Part shown: positions 9,119 to 17,557 of the stretch, piece by piece
Layout: each line of letters begins with the position of its first letter
How positions within the stretch are numbered: the first letter of the stretch is position 1
Source of the DNA: LMUY01 sp964242215
Lineage (GTDB): Bacteria > Pseudomonadota > Alphaproteobacteria > Acetobacterales > Acetobacteraceae
Length of the DNA: 64,000 bases
Assembly (NCBI GenBank): GCA_964242215.1
Contig: CAXTCJ010000008.1
Location: 37,157-101,156, forward strand
Direction: 5' to 3'
Made by a program: the position numbers and the translations under genes
The notes under the pieces: model-generated
Told to the model about the DNA's origin: nothing
The model's input: the letters and a program-made list of their open reading frames with translations, nothing else
Database searches by the model: none

Positions 9119-10321
9119 TTACTTCAGGCCCTCGCAGAAGTGCTGGATGCGGGTGCAGGCTTCGCGCAGGGCTTCGGTGTCGGTGGCGTAGCTAACGCGG
9201 AAATGGCCCGGATACATGAACGCCGACCCGTGCACCGCCGCCACGCCCTGCTCGTCCAGCAGCGCGATCACGAAGCTCTCGTCGTTGGTGATCTTGGCAC
9301 CCTTGGCGGACGTCTTGCCGATGCAGCCGTTCATCGACGGGAACACGTAAAACGCGCCCTCCGGCTTGTGGCAGGTGATGCCGGGCGCCCGGTTCAGCAT
9401 CTCCACGACCAGGTCGCGGCGGCCCTCATACACCTTCACCATCTTGGGGATGGCATCCTGCGGGCCGTTCAGCGCCTCGACGGCAGCGGCCTGGCTGATG
9501 CTGGAGGTATTGGACGTGGACTGCGACTGCAGCTTGTCCATCGCCTTGATCAGCGCCTTCGGCCCGGCGGCGAAGCCGATGCGCCAGCCGGTCATGGCGT
9601 AGGCCTTGGAGCAGCCGTTCATGGTGACCGTGCGGTCCTTCAGCTTGGGCTCCACCTGGGCCATGGTGGCGAACTCGAAGTCGCCATAGGCCAGCTTCTC
9701 GTAGATGTCGTCGGTGAACACCCAAACGTTCGGATGGCGCAGCAGCACCTCGGCCAGCGCCTTCAGCTCCGCGGCGGTATATGCGGCGCCGGTCGGGTTG
9801 CAGGGGCTGTTCAGCAGAAACCACTTGGTTTTCGGCGTGATGGCGGCCTCGAGGTCCTCGGGGCGCAGCTTGAAGCCGTTGTTCTGGCCGCAGGGGACGA
9901 TCACCGGGGTGCCGTCGGCGAGCGCAACGATGTCGGGGTAGCTGACCCAGCAGGGGCTCGGGATGATCACCTCGTCGCCGGCGTCCAGGGTGGCGACCAT
10001 GGCGTTGTAGATGATCTGCTTGCCCCCGGTGCCGACGATGACTTCGTCGGCGGTGTAGTCCAGGCCGGAGTCGCGCTTGAACTTGTCGGCGACGGCCTGG
10101 CGCAGGGCCGGGGTGCCGGCGACGTCGGTGTATTTCGTGTCACCGGCCTCGATGGCGCGGATCGCCGCCTGCTTGACGTTTTCCGGCGTGTCGAAGTCGG
10201 GCTCGCCGGCGGAGAGGCTGATGATGTCCCGCCCCTCGGCCTTCAGCGCACGCGCCTTGGTCGCGATGGCGATGGTCTGGCTAGGGCTGACGCGGCCGAG
10301 GCGTTCGGCGATGAGGGTCAT
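9119..10321 (-). CDS. aspC: Class I PLP-dependent aminotransferase, aspartate type
   Basis: This 400-residue aminotransferase is collinear with the alphaproteobacterial aspartate aminotransferases of subgroup I-gamma. The PLP lysine is in NGCSKAYAMTGWRIGF; the NSPCNPTG motif and the C-terminal FRVSYATD substrate-arginine region are present. The ATG at 10321 begins the typical MTLIAERLGRVSPSQT; an open frame continues eight codons further but looks like leader. It sits 39 bases downstream of the last pot permease gene on the same strand, so import and transamination may be co-expressed. The paralogue follows at 7822-9024. Confidence 0.9.
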   Translation of the reverse strand: MTLIAERLGRVSPSQTIAIATKARALKAEGRDIISLSAGEPDFDTPENVKQAAIRAIEAGDTKYTDVAGTPALRQAVADKFKRDSGLDYTADEVIVGTGGKQIIYNAMVATLDAGDEVIIPSPCWVSYPDIVALADGTPVIVPCGQNNGFKLRPEDLEAAITPKTKWFLLNSPCNPTGAAYTAAELKALAEVLLRHPNVWVFTDDIYEKLAYGDFEFATMAQVEPKLKDRTVTMNGCSKAYAMTGWRIGFAAGPKALIKAMDKLQSQSTSNTSSISQAAAVEALNGPQDAIPKMVKVYEGRRDLVVEMLNRAPGITCHKPEGAFYVFPSMNGCIGKTSAKGAKITNDESFVIALLDEQGVAAVHGSAFMYPGHFRVSYATDTEALREACTRIQHFCEGLK

Positions 10322-10360
10322 AATATCGTCTTCCAGGTGTCGCAAAAGGGCGGCGGCACC

Positions 10361-11173
10361 CTATGCCTGCCGCCGCGAAGCAGCAACTGCGCGCTGTTGC
10401 ACCAGCCATGCGCCGATCAGCGCGGTGGACACGAACAGCAGGATCACGGTGGCGAGCGCGTTCAGCTCGGGGGTGGCGCCGAGTTTCAGCGACGAGAACA
10501 CCACCATCGGCAGGGTGGAGGCGCCCGGCCCCGAGACGAAGCTGGCCACCACCAGGTCGTCCAGGCTGAGCGTGAAGGCAAGCAGCCAGCCGGAGAGCAG
10601 CGCCGGGGCGAGCAGCGGCAGGGTGACCCGGAAGAAGGCGCCGGCCGGGGTGCAGCCGAGGTCCATCGCCGCCTCCTCCAGTTCGGTGCCGGAGCCTTCC
10701 AGCCGGGCGCGAACGACGACCGCGACGTAGGACAGCGAGAACGAGATGTGCGCCACGGCGATGGTGATGGCGCCGCGCTGGGCGGGGAAGCCGATGAACT
10801 GCTCGGACGCTACGAACAGCAGCAGCAGGGACAGCCCGATCAGCACGTCTGGCAGCACGAGGCGGGTAGCGATCAGCATGTCGAGCACGCCGCGGCCGCG
10901 CACCCGGCCGAACCGCTCCAGCACCACCCCGGCCGCGGTGCCGAGGATGGTGGCCCCGGTGGCGGACAGGGCGGCCACTTCCAGCGAGAGCAGCCCGGCG
11001 GCCTTCAGTTGGTCGTCGTGCCAGAGCGTGCCGTACCAGCGCCACGACAGGCCGGACAGCACGGTGGTCATGCGCGAGTCGTTGAAGCTGGTGAGCACGA
11101 GGAGGGCGACGGGGATGAACAGGAAGGCGTAGCCGAAGACGAGGGCGGCCAGGAGGAGTCGGGAGAGTTTCAC
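10361..11173 (-). CDS. potC: Spermidine/putrescine-type ABC permease, PotC/PotI-like
   Basis: This 270-residue inner-membrane permease has about six transmembrane helices and the EAA loop that docks on the ATPase (LEEAAMDLGCTPAGAFFRVTLPL region near residue 185). It is the second permease of a four-component polyamine-type importer. It is separated from the upstream permease gene by a 217-base spacer that contains a long palindromic repeat. Some PotC-like systems move other cations or small polyamine-like compounds, so the exact substrate is inferred. Confidence 0.88.
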   Translation of the reverse strand: MKLSRLLLAALVFGYAFLFIPVALLVLTSFNDSRMTTVLSGLSWRWYGTLWHDDQLKAAGLLSLEVAALSATGATILGTAAGVVLERFGRVRGRGVLDMLIATRLVLPDVLIGLSLLLLFVASEQFIGFPAQRGAITIAVAHISFSLSYVAVVVRARLEGSGTELEEAAMDLGCTPAGAFFRVTLPLLAPALLSGWLLAFTLSLDDLVVASFVSGPGASTLPMVVFSSLKLGATPELNALATVILLFVSTALIGAWLVQQRAVAASRRQA

Positions 11174-11234
11174 AGCTATGTTCCAGGCCTGGTGACGTAC
11201 TCGATCAGCAAAAGCCTAGTCCCCCATCGAAGAC

Positions 11235-11379
11235 ACCGTCATGCCAGGGCTTGGCCCTGGTATCCACGGGGTTGTTCCCGTGACGTCATCGGACATCTGT
11301 GCCGCGCATCGTGCCAACCGCAGGCGGTAAGTGCGAAACCAGCCGCGTGGATACCAGGGTCAAGCCCTGGCAAGACGGT
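11235..11379. repeat. Palindromic repeat family A, copy 1
   Basis: This copy is about 145 bases, with near-complementary arms of 34 bases (left arm begins ACCGTCATGCCAGGGCTTGG, right arm ends CCCTGGCAAGACGGT). The interior contains TGACGTCAT and matches the interiors of the copies at 16863 and 52075 in inverted orientation. It lies between two permease genes of one operon, so it could attenuate expression of the distal part. Confidence 0.9.
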
Positions 11380-11390
11380 GGGAGGCTACG

Positions 11391-12251
11391 TTACAGCCGC
11401 CGCTGCCCGGCCCGCAGCAGCGCCAGTGGCAGCAGCAATCCGATGAGCAGCGCGTTCGCCAGCGCCGCCGCCATCGGCCAGTCGTGGTTCTCGAAGAACT
11501 CGTTCCACAGCGCGCGGCCGACCGTTTGCGCCGCCGGGCCGCCCAGGAGTTCGGGGATCACGTATTCGCCGACGGCGGGCATGAACACTAATGCTAGGCC
11601 GGCCGCCACACCGGGGAGCGACAAGGGCAGCGTCACCGACAGGAACACACGCAGCGGCCCGGCGCCGAGATCGGCGGCGGCTTCCTCGAGCGCCGGGTCG
11701 AGCTTGGACAGGCGTGCGTAGAGCGGCAGGACCATGAACGGCAGGTAGCAATAAACGATGCCCACGTACATCGCGAAGCGGGTGTACAGCATGTGCATCG
11801 GCGCGTGGATCACGCCCGTCCAGAGCAGGGCCGTGTTGATCCATCCGTCGTCGCCCAGCAATCCGATCCAGGCGACGATGCGCAGCAGGAACCCGGTCCA
11901 GAACGGCAGCATCACCAGCAGCAGCAGCAAGGACCGCCACCGCTCCGGCGCCCGGGCGATCGCCAACGCCATGGGGTAGCCGATCAGCAGGCACAGCACG
12001 GAGGACACGGAGGCGACCAGCAGGCTCTGCAGGGCGGCATTTAGGTAGTAATCGTCCTGCACCAGGTTGGCGTAGTTGTCGCCCAGCAGGTGCAGCGACG
12101 GCCACCAGCCGTCCCACGTCAGCAACGGGTCGTAGGGCGGCACACTGGCGGCGGCTTGGGAGAACGACAGCGCGAGCACGATCGCGGCGGGGGCCGCGAT
12201 GAACAGCAACAGCCAGGCCCAGATCGGGCCGAGGACGAGCCAGCGGGTCAT
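11391..12251 (-). CDS. potB: Spermidine/putrescine-type ABC permease, PotB/PotH-like
   Basis: This 286-residue permease has about six membrane helices and the EAA loop (LEEAAADLGAGPLRVFLSVTLPL region). It pairs with the permease at 10361-11173 to form the channel of the importer. The ATG at 12251 (MTRWLVLGP) is chosen because the open frame upstream of it runs into a G/C-rich intergenic repeat and would translate to a proline/glycine leader unlike the family. The ATPase gene ends 148 bases upstream, with the paired repeats between them. Confidence 0.88.
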   Translation of the reverse strand: MTRWLVLGPIWAWLLLFIAAPAAIVLALSFSQAAASVPPYDPLLTWDGWWPSLHLLGDNYANLVQDDYYLNAALQSLLVASVSSVLCLLIGYPMALAIARAPERWRSLLLLLVMLPFWTGFLLRIVAWIGLLGDDGWINTALLWTGVIHAPMHMLYTRFAMYVGIVYCYLPFMVLPLYARLSKLDPALEEAAADLGAGPLRVFLSVTLPLSLPGVAAGLALVFMPAVGEYVIPELLGGPAAQTVGRALWNEFFENHDWPMAAALANALLIGLLLPLALLRAGQRRL

Positions 12252-12278
12252 TGGGCCCGCAGGGGTAGAGACGAGAAT

Positions 12279-12380
12279 CCCCCTCCCCTTGAGGGAGGGG
12301 TTAGGGGAGAGGTGCGCCACGGCACGGAACTGGGGGGTGGCTTACCCCTCCCCCCAGCCCCCTCCCTCAGGGGGAGAGGG
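12279..12380. repeat. G/C-rich hairpin repeats, family B copies 2 and 3, head to head
   Basis: Two copies of the repeat seen at 9069-9107 lie in opposite orientations (about 12279-12315 and 12342-12380), each with a CCCTCCC/GGGAGAGG-type stem. Together they fill most of the spacer between the pot ATPase gene and the first permease gene. The arrangement resembles a small mobile palindromic unit. Confidence 0.8.
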
Positions 12381-12399
12381 AGAAGAAGACGCAGCACAC

Positions 12400-13473
12400 T
12401 CATTCAGGCAACAGGATGCAGGCATCGGGAGCCCACGACACGCAGACGGACTCGCCCGGGGGCAGCGCGACGCCGGCACCGTCGGCGAGGGGCTGGCTGA
12501 CCAGCAGCATTGCGTCCGAACCGACCCGCACCCGGTGGTCCACCACGATGCCGCGATAGGCACTTTCCACGACTTGGCCGCAGACCGCGTTCGGCCCCGA
12601 CGCCCCACCACGCGCGATCCGCAGCCGCTCCGGGCGCAGGGCCACGTGCAGGTCGCCGGTGAACCCCGTCGTGTCGGTCGCAGCCACGCCGCCCAGCGTG
12701 GCGAGGTCCAGCACACCGGGTTCGCGGACCCGGGCCGGCAGAATGTTGGCGGCCCCCATGAAGGCGGCCACGCTGCGGCTGACGGGGCGCTCGTAGATCT
12801 CGGTGGGCGTGCCCACCTGGGCCAGCCGGCCGCGTTCCAGCAGGCCGATGCGGGTCGCCATAGACAACGCCTCCTCCTGGTCGTGCGTCACCAGCACGAA
12901 GGTGGTGCCTAATTGGCGCTGCACGCGCACCAGCTCGGTCCGCGTCGCCTCCCGCAGGCCGCGGTCCAGGGCGGAGAGCGGCTCGTCCAACAGCAGCAGC
13001 TCTGGCCGCGGGGCGAGGCTGCGGGCAAGGGCCACGCGCTGGCGCTGGCCGCCGGAGAGCGCATCCGGCCGCCGGTCGGCAAACGCTTCCAGCCGCACCA
13101 GGGCCAGCAATTCGGCGACACGCCTGCCAATCTCCGACTTAGGCAGGCCCTGGCGGCGCAGGCCGAAGCCGACGTTGGCGGCGACGCTCATGTGCGGGAA
13201 CAGCGCGTAGGACTGGAACATCGTGTTCACCGGGCGGCGGTGCGGCGGCAGGGCCGTGATGTCCCGCCCGCCAAGCGTGACCCGGCCCGCGGAGGGCGTG
13301 ATGAACCCGGCCAAGCTGCGCAACAGCGTCGTCTTGCCCGAGCCCGAGCCGCCGAGTAGCACGAACAACTCGCCCCGGCCGATGCCCAGGTCCAACTGAT
13401 CGAGCGCGGTCCAGCCACCGTAGCGAACCGTCAGGCCGGTGATCGCGACGTAGGCCGCCCCTAAACTGTCCAC
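12400..13473 (-). CDS. potA: Spermidine/putrescine-type ABC ATPase, PotA-like
   Basis: This 357-residue ABC ATPase energises the importer. Walker A is GGSGSGKTT, the Q-loop lies in MFQSYALFPHMS, the signature is LSGGQRQRVALAR, Walker B is LLLLDEPLSALD and the switch histidine is in LVTHDQEEA. A C-terminal TOBE-like domain (residues 270-357) is typical of the MalK/PotA group and often has a regulatory or substrate-sensing role. The start is a GTG at 13473, seven bases after the binding-protein stop, which fits a polycistronic message with the potD-like gene. Confidence 0.92.
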   Translation of the reverse strand: MDSLGAAYVAITGLTVRYGGWTALDQLDLGIGRGELFVLLGGSGSGKTTLLRSLAGFITPSAGRVTLGGRDITALPPHRRPVNTMFQSYALFPHMSVAANVGFGLRRQGLPKSEIGRRVAELLALVRLEAFADRRPDALSGGQRQRVALARSLAPRPELLLLDEPLSALDRGLREATRTELVRVQRQLGTTFVLVTHDQEEALSMATRIGLLERGRLAQVGTPTEIYERPVSRSVAAFMGAANILPARVREPGVLDLATLGGVAATDTTGFTGDLHVALRPERLRIARGGASGPNAVCGQVVESAYRGIVVDHRVRVGSDAMLLVSQPLADGAGVALPPGESVCVSWAPDACILLPE

Positions 13474-13480
13474 CCCGCCG

Positions 13481-14572
13481 TCAATGACCGGCTTTGAACC
13501 GCGCCCACATCCGCGTCCGATCCCGCACCGCGGCCTGCTTCACGGCGGTGACGGTGAACGAACGGCCCAATGCCGCGGCATCCGGGTAGACGTTCGGATT
13601 GCCGCTGACCGCCGGGTCGACCATCGGCTTGCTGGCCGGGACAGCGTTCGGGTACTGCACGGTGTTGGTCACCCCGGCAATCACGCTCGGCTGCAGGATG
13701 AAGTTGATGAACTGCAGCGCCAGATCCGGATGAGGCGCATCCTTGGGGATCGCCAGCATGTCGAACCAGAGCTGGGTGAACTCCTTAGGCGCGACATAAG
13801 TCACCTCGGCCTGCTTGGCCTCCTTGGCGCGCCCGGCGGCCTGGATCACGTCACCCGAGTAGTCCAGGCCCAGGCAGGTCTGCCCGGCGGCCAGCGACTC
13901 AACCATGCCGCCACTGGCGAAGGTGCGGATATACGGGCGGATCGCCATCAGCGTCTTCTCGACGTCGGCGAGGTCCTTTGGGTCGGTGCTGGACGGGTCG
14001 TGGTGCAGGTATTTCAGCACCGAGGGGATCACGTCGGTGGCGCTGTCCATCATGGTGATGCCGCACGGCGCCAGCTTCTTCGCGTTCTCCGGCTTCAGCA
14101 GCAGATCCCAGCTGTCGAGCGGCGCGTCGGGAAACAGCGCCTTGATCTTGGACGGGATCTCACCCAGCCCGATCGTGCCCCACAGATAGATCGCGCCGTA
14201 TTTGTTGCCGGGATCCGACGTGGCCACGCGCTTGAGCAACGCCGGGTCCTCACCGGCGAGGTTGGGCAGCTTGGACTTGTCCAGCGGCAGCAGCGCGCCG
14301 GCCGCGATCAGGCGGGAGAACGTGGGCTCGGACGTCGGCACGATGATGTCGTAGCCGGAGTGGCCGGCCAGCATCTTGCCCTCGAGCGTTTCGAGGCTGT
14401 CGTACACGTCGTAATGAAGGTCGACGCCGGTCTGCTGCTTGAACTGCTCGAGCGCCTTCGGATCGATGTAGTCGGTCCAGTTGTAGACGTTCAGCACCTT
14501 CTCCTGGGCATGCAGGTGTCCGATCAAGCCGAGGGGCAGGAGCAGCGCGAGCACCAGGATGAGTCGTGTCAT
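13481..14572 (-). CDS. potD: Polyamine-type periplasmic binding protein, PotD/PotF-like
   Basis: This 363-residue extracellular solute-binding protein starts with a signal peptide (MTRLILVLALLLPLGLIGHLHA, cleavage before QEK) and continues with the family opening LNVYNWTDYIDP. Other PotD/PotF marks are DYVYDSLETLEGKML-like spacing and TMMDSATDVIP. The ATG at 14572 places the signal peptide at the N-terminus; the frame is open for 57 further codons upstream but those overlap gluQ. It is the first gene of the pot set, 10 bases after gluQ. It binds a polyamine or related cation in the periplasm and delivers it to the two permeases. Confidence 0.9.
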   Translation of the reverse strand: MTRLILVLALLLPLGLIGHLHAQEKVLNVYNWTDYIDPKALEQFKQQTGVDLHYDVYDSLETLEGKMLAGHSGYDIIVPTSEPTFSRLIAAGALLPLDKSKLPNLAGEDPALLKRVATSDPGNKYGAIYLWGTIGLGEIPSKIKALFPDAPLDSWDLLLKPENAKKLAPCGITMMDSATDVIPSVLKYLHHDPSSTDPKDLADVEKTLMAIRPYIRTFASGGMVESLAAGQTCLGLDYSGDVIQAAGRAKEAKQAEVTYVAPKEFTQLWFDMLAIPKDAPHPDLALQFINFILQPSVIAGVTNTVQYPNAVPASKPMVDPAVSGNPNVYPDAAALGRSFTVTAVKQAAVRDRTRMWARFKAGH

Positions 14573-14582
14573 GCTGCGGACC

Positions 14583-15437
14583 CTAATTGCCCCGTGCACC
14601 CTTGAAAAGTGGGCTTTGCGCGGCCAGGCCGAGAATTGCCTCGGCACTGCGGCCAGCCTCCCGCAGGTGGCGGATACCGGCCGCGCCGTCCCGCTTGGCC
14701 AGGCGCTTGCCGTCCGCGCCACACAGCAGACCGTGATGTGCATAGGCCGGTTCCTTCCAGCCCATCAGAGCCTGCAACAACCGGTGGATTGCGGTGGCCG
14801 CACGCAGATCATCGCCGCGGGTGACCAGCGTGACACCCTGCACGGCGTCGTCATGCGTGACGGCCAGATGGTAGCTGGCCGGGGCATCGCGGCGACCGAG
14901 CACCACGTCCCCGAAGGCGAGCGGGTCGCAAGCGAGCCGCCCCTGCCCTTCTTCGGCGAACGACAACGGCCCGGTGCCGGTCAAGGCCTTCTCCACGTCC
15001 AGCCGCCAGGCATGCGGCTGGCCGGCGGCAATCCGATCCGCCCGCTCCGAGGTGGAGAGACAGCGGCACGTCCCGGGATAGAGCGGCCCCTCCGGACCAT
15101 GCGGCGCCGTGTTGGCGCGGAACACGTCAGCCCGGCTGCAGAAACACGGATACAGCAGCGCGGGAGCCCGTAGCGCATCCAGCACCGCCGCATACTCGGC
15201 AAAATGCTCGGACTGCACCCGGACCGGGCCGTCCCAATCCAGACCCAGCCAGGCCAAATCCTCCACGATGGCCGTGGCGTAGTCAGGCCGGCAGCGCACG
15301 ATATCGGTGTCCTCCAGCCGCAGCAGGAAGTGGCCCCCCGCCTCCCGCGCGCGGCGCCAGGCGAACAGCGCGGCGTGGACGTGGCCCAGATGCAGCAACC
15401 CCGTGGGGCTCGGGGCAAAACGTGTGGTGATGGACAT
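14583..15437 (-). CDS. gluQ: Glutamyl-Q tRNA(Asp) synthetase
   Basis: This 284-residue enzyme is a shortened glutamyl-tRNA synthetase lacking the anticodon-binding domain. It attaches glutamate to queuosine at position 34 of tRNA-Asp. The HIGH-like motif is in PTGLLHLGHVHAA and the KMSKS-like loop is KRLAKRDGA. The zinc-binding cysteines typical of GluQ-RS are seen in PCFCSRAD and YPGTC. The start at 15437 gives MSITTRFAPSPTG; six further codons are open upstream. The gene leads the minus-strand pot run and is divergent from the esterase with about 50 bases between. Confidence 0.93.
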   Translation of the reverse strand: MSITTRFAPSPTGLLHLGHVHAALFAWRRAREAGGHFLLRLEDTDIVRCRPDYATAIVEDLAWLGLDWDGPVRVQSEHFAEYAAVLDALRAPALLYPCFCSRADVFRANTAPHGPEGPLYPGTCRCLSTSERADRIAAGQPHAWRLDVEKALTGTGPLSFAEEGQGRLACDPLAFGDVVLGRRDAPASYHLAVTHDDAVQGVTLVTRGDDLRAATAIHRLLQALMGWKEPAYAHHGLLCGADGKRLAKRDGAAGIRHLREAGRSAEAILGLAAQSPLFKGARGN

Positions 15438-15487
15438 ACGCGGCCGGCCAACCATAGTGAGGCCACAGGTCTACAGCGGAGGCGGCC

Positions 15488-16138
15488 ATGGTGGAATTGC
15501 AGGCGACGCGATGGGGGCCGGCCTCGGGCACGGCCGCACGGCAGCTGGTGGTGATCTGCCACGGCGTGGGTGCGAACGGCCAGGACCTGATCGACCTCGC
15601 CCCGCACTGGGGCCACGCCCTGCCCGACGCCGTGTTCGCCGCCCCCGACGCGCCGGAGCCGTACGACGGTGCCCCGTTCGGCCGCCAATGGTGGGCGATC
15701 GGCGACCGCGACCCGGCCCGCATGACCGCCGGGGCCGCCGCCGCCCGCCCGCTGCTCGACGCCTTCATCGACGGCGAACTGACCCGATTGGGCCTGCCCG
15801 CCGACGCCTATGCGCTGATGGGGTTCAGCCAGGGCGCCATGATGGTGCTCTACGCCGGCCTACGCCGCACCACGGCACCGAAAACGATCATGGCCTATTC
15901 CGGCGCCCTGATCGCCCCGGAGCAACTCGCCGCCCGCACGAACAGCGCCCCGGTGCTGCTGGTGCATGGCGAAACGGACGACGTGGTGCCCGCTTTCCGC
16001 TCGCGCGACGCCGAGGCGGCCCTGCGTGCGGCGGGCGTTCCGGTGCGGTCGGTGTTCACACCTGGTCTGGGCCATTCGATCGATGAGCCGGGCGTCGAGA
16101 CCGGTGCGGACGCCCTGCGGCAAGCCTTCGGACTGTGA
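15488..16138 (+). CDS. Phospholipase/carboxylesterase family hydrolase, YpfH-like
   Basis: This 216-residue alpha/beta hydrolase has the nucleophile elbow GFSQGAMM near residue 120, an acid in LVHGETDDVVP and the histidine in GLGHSID, which makes a complete Ser-Asp-His triad. There is no signal peptide, so it is cytoplasmic. It belongs to the abhydrolase_2 family (carboxylesterases, lysophospholipase-like). The physiological ester is unknown. It stands alone between gluQ and the HNH gene. Confidence 0.87.
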   Translation: MVELQATRWGPASGTAARQLVVICHGVGANGQDLIDLAPHWGHALPDAVFAAPDAPEPYDGAPFGRQWWAIGDRDPARMTAGAAAARPLLDAFIDGELTRLGLPADAYALMGFSQGAMMVLYAGLRRTTAPKTIMAYSGALIAPEQLAARTNSAPVLLVHGETDDVVPAFRSRDAEAALRAAGVPVRSVFTPGLGHSIDEPGVETGADALRQAFGL

Positions 16139-16275
16139 CGGAGTTGTGAAAAACGGGAGGCTGCCTTGCGGCACGGGAAAGTGTCTGCGATAAGCGCCTC
16201 GGGTTATGGCGGCATAGATCTGGCGGTCCAGCCTTGTTGCGATCCTAGTTCTAGCGCCGCTTCCGGAAGGAGCGC

Positions 16276-16842
16276 GTGTTGCCTGACGGCGGAATGCACT
16301 ACCCGGCTTTGGTTCTGAACGCGGATTTCCGCCCCCTCTCGTATTTCCCACTCTCGGTCTGGGCGTGGCAGGATGCGGTTAAGGCGGTTTTCCTGGACCG
16401 AGTTTCCGTGCTCAACGAGTATGAGGTCGCGGTACGGTCGCCCTCGTTGTCGATGCGGCTCCCGAGCGTGATCGCGTTGAAAGAATACATTCCCGCCGCG
16501 CGTCGCCCGGCCTTCACGCGGTTCAACGTGTTCCTGCGCGATGCCTTCTCGTGCCAGTACTGCCACGACCGGCTCCCCACCCACGATCTGACGTTCGACC
16601 ACGTGATCCCACGCAGCCGCGGCGGCCGCACGACGTGGGAGAACGTCGTGACGGCCTGCGGGTCCTGCAATCTGCTGAAGGGCTCGCGCCTACCACGGGA
16701 ATGCCACATGCACCCCCGCCTGACCCCGCGGCAGCCCTCCACGTGGGAGCTTCAGGAGAACGGCCGAGCATTCCCGCCAAATTACCTGCACGAGAGCTGG
16801 CGCGACTACCTGTATTGGGACTCGGAACTGCTCGACAGCTGA
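16276..16842 (+). CDS. HNH endonuclease family protein
   Basis: This 188-residue protein carries a zinc-coordinating HNH nuclease domain in its C-terminal half: CQYC, then TFDHVIPRSRGG containing the catalytic histidine, and CGSCNLLKG with the second cysteine pair and the asparagine. The N-terminal half (VLNADFRPLSYFPLSVWAW) is the standard leader of the stand-alone bacterial HNH group that is widely conserved and of uncertain biological role. A strong ribosome site (GGAAGGAG at 16264) precedes the GTG at 16276. No restriction methylase or phage genes are adjacent, so it is probably a housekeeping or repair nuclease. Confidence 0.87.
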   Translation: MLPDGGMHYPALVLNADFRPLSYFPLSVWAWQDAVKAVFLDRVSVLNEYEVAVRSPSLSMRLPSVIALKEYIPAARRPAFTRFNVFLRDAFSCQYCHDRLPTHDLTFDHVIPRSRGGRTTWENVVTACGSCNLLKGSRLPRECHMHPRLTPRQPSTWELQENGRAFPPNYLHESWRDYLYWDSELLDS

Positions 16843-16862
16843 GTTCGCCCGGGCCAACTAGG

Positions 16863-17005
16863 CCCGTCATGCCAGGGCTTGACCCTGGTATCCACGGGTT
16901 TGCGCAGACACCGGCCATGCCGGGTTACACGCGACGGTGCCATTACTCTTCTGACGTCACGAGCCCAACCGCGTGGATACCAGGGTCAAGCCCTGGCATG
17001 ACGGG
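16863..17005. repeat. Palindromic repeat family A, copy 2
   Basis: The arms of 34 bases are exact reverse complements (left arm starts CCCGTCATGCCAGGGCTTGA; right arm ends GCCCTGGCATGACGGG). The roughly 75-base interior resembles that of copy 3. It fills the spacer between the convergent HNH and coq7 genes and would form a strong hairpin in RNA from either strand, so it could serve as a bidirectional terminator. Confidence 0.95.
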
Positions 17006-17014
17006 AAAGGGCTG

Positions 17015-17557
17015 CTAAACCCGCTCGCTCACCGCGATCGCGACCTTGCAGCCCAGCTTGATCACCCGGCTCATCAGCGCATAGGCGGGCGCCAACTCCG
17101 CCTCGTTCTCCAGCCCGATGTCGCGGTGCTCCAGCTCCTCCTCGCGGAACTTTTCGATCGTGGAGCGCAACCCGGCCTCGTCATCCTCCAAGCTCGCGGC
17201 CTGCTCGGCGTAGTGTTCGTCGATCGCCTCCTCCACCGCGACGGTGCAGGCCATCGCGCCACGCTCGCCGATCGCGGCCGAGAGCGCCCCGAGTGCGAAG
17301 CCGGCCACATGCCACAGCGGCAGCAGCGCGGTCGGCCGCACCCGACGATCGGCGATCAGGCCGGCGAAGGTGCGCTCGTGCACGACCTCCTGCTCCAGCA
17401 TGTGGTGCAGCAATTCGGCCTTGCTGCTGCGGCCCAGCACGGCCAGCTGGCCCTTGTAGATCCGCACCGCGCCATACTCGCCGGCGTGGTCGACGCGGAT
17501 CATGCGCGCCAGGCGGTCAGCTTGCGTGGGATCGCCGGGTAGGGTCGAGGCGCTCAT
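17015..17557 (-). CDS. coq7: Demethoxyubiquinone hydroxylase, COQ7 family
   Basis: This 180-residue di-iron monooxygenase carries out the last hydroxylation of the ubiquinone ring, converting demethoxyubiquinone. The ferritin-like four-helix fold is recognised by its paired carboxylate/histidine motifs: RVDHAGEYGAVRIY, EQEVVHERTF, VEEAIDEHYAEQ and REEELEHRDIG. The ATG at 17557 lies inside the end of the upstream dsbB gene (41-base overlap), indicating translational coupling. It ends beside the family A palindrome. Confidence 0.93.
   Translation of the reverse strand: MSASTLPGDPTQADRLARMIRVDHAGEYGAVRIYKGQLAVLGRSSKAELLHHMLEQEVVHERTFAGLIADRRVRPTALLPLWHVAGFALGALSAAIGERGAMACTVAVEEAIDEHYAEQAASLEDDEAGLRSTIEKFREEELEHRDIGLENEAELAPAYALMSRVIKLGCKVAIAVSERV

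Noticed and set aside
8876..11446. Long open frame of 856 codons on the plus strand opposite the aminotransferase and potC genes
   Set aside because: It runs antisense to three clearly identified genes and its translation is Gly/Arg/Ala/His-rich without any domain, as expected from codon periodicity in GC-rich DNA.
12251..12320. Longer N-terminus for the potB-like permease
   Set aside because: The extra codons translate an intergenic repeat and would precede the natural first membrane helix with a leader unlike the family.
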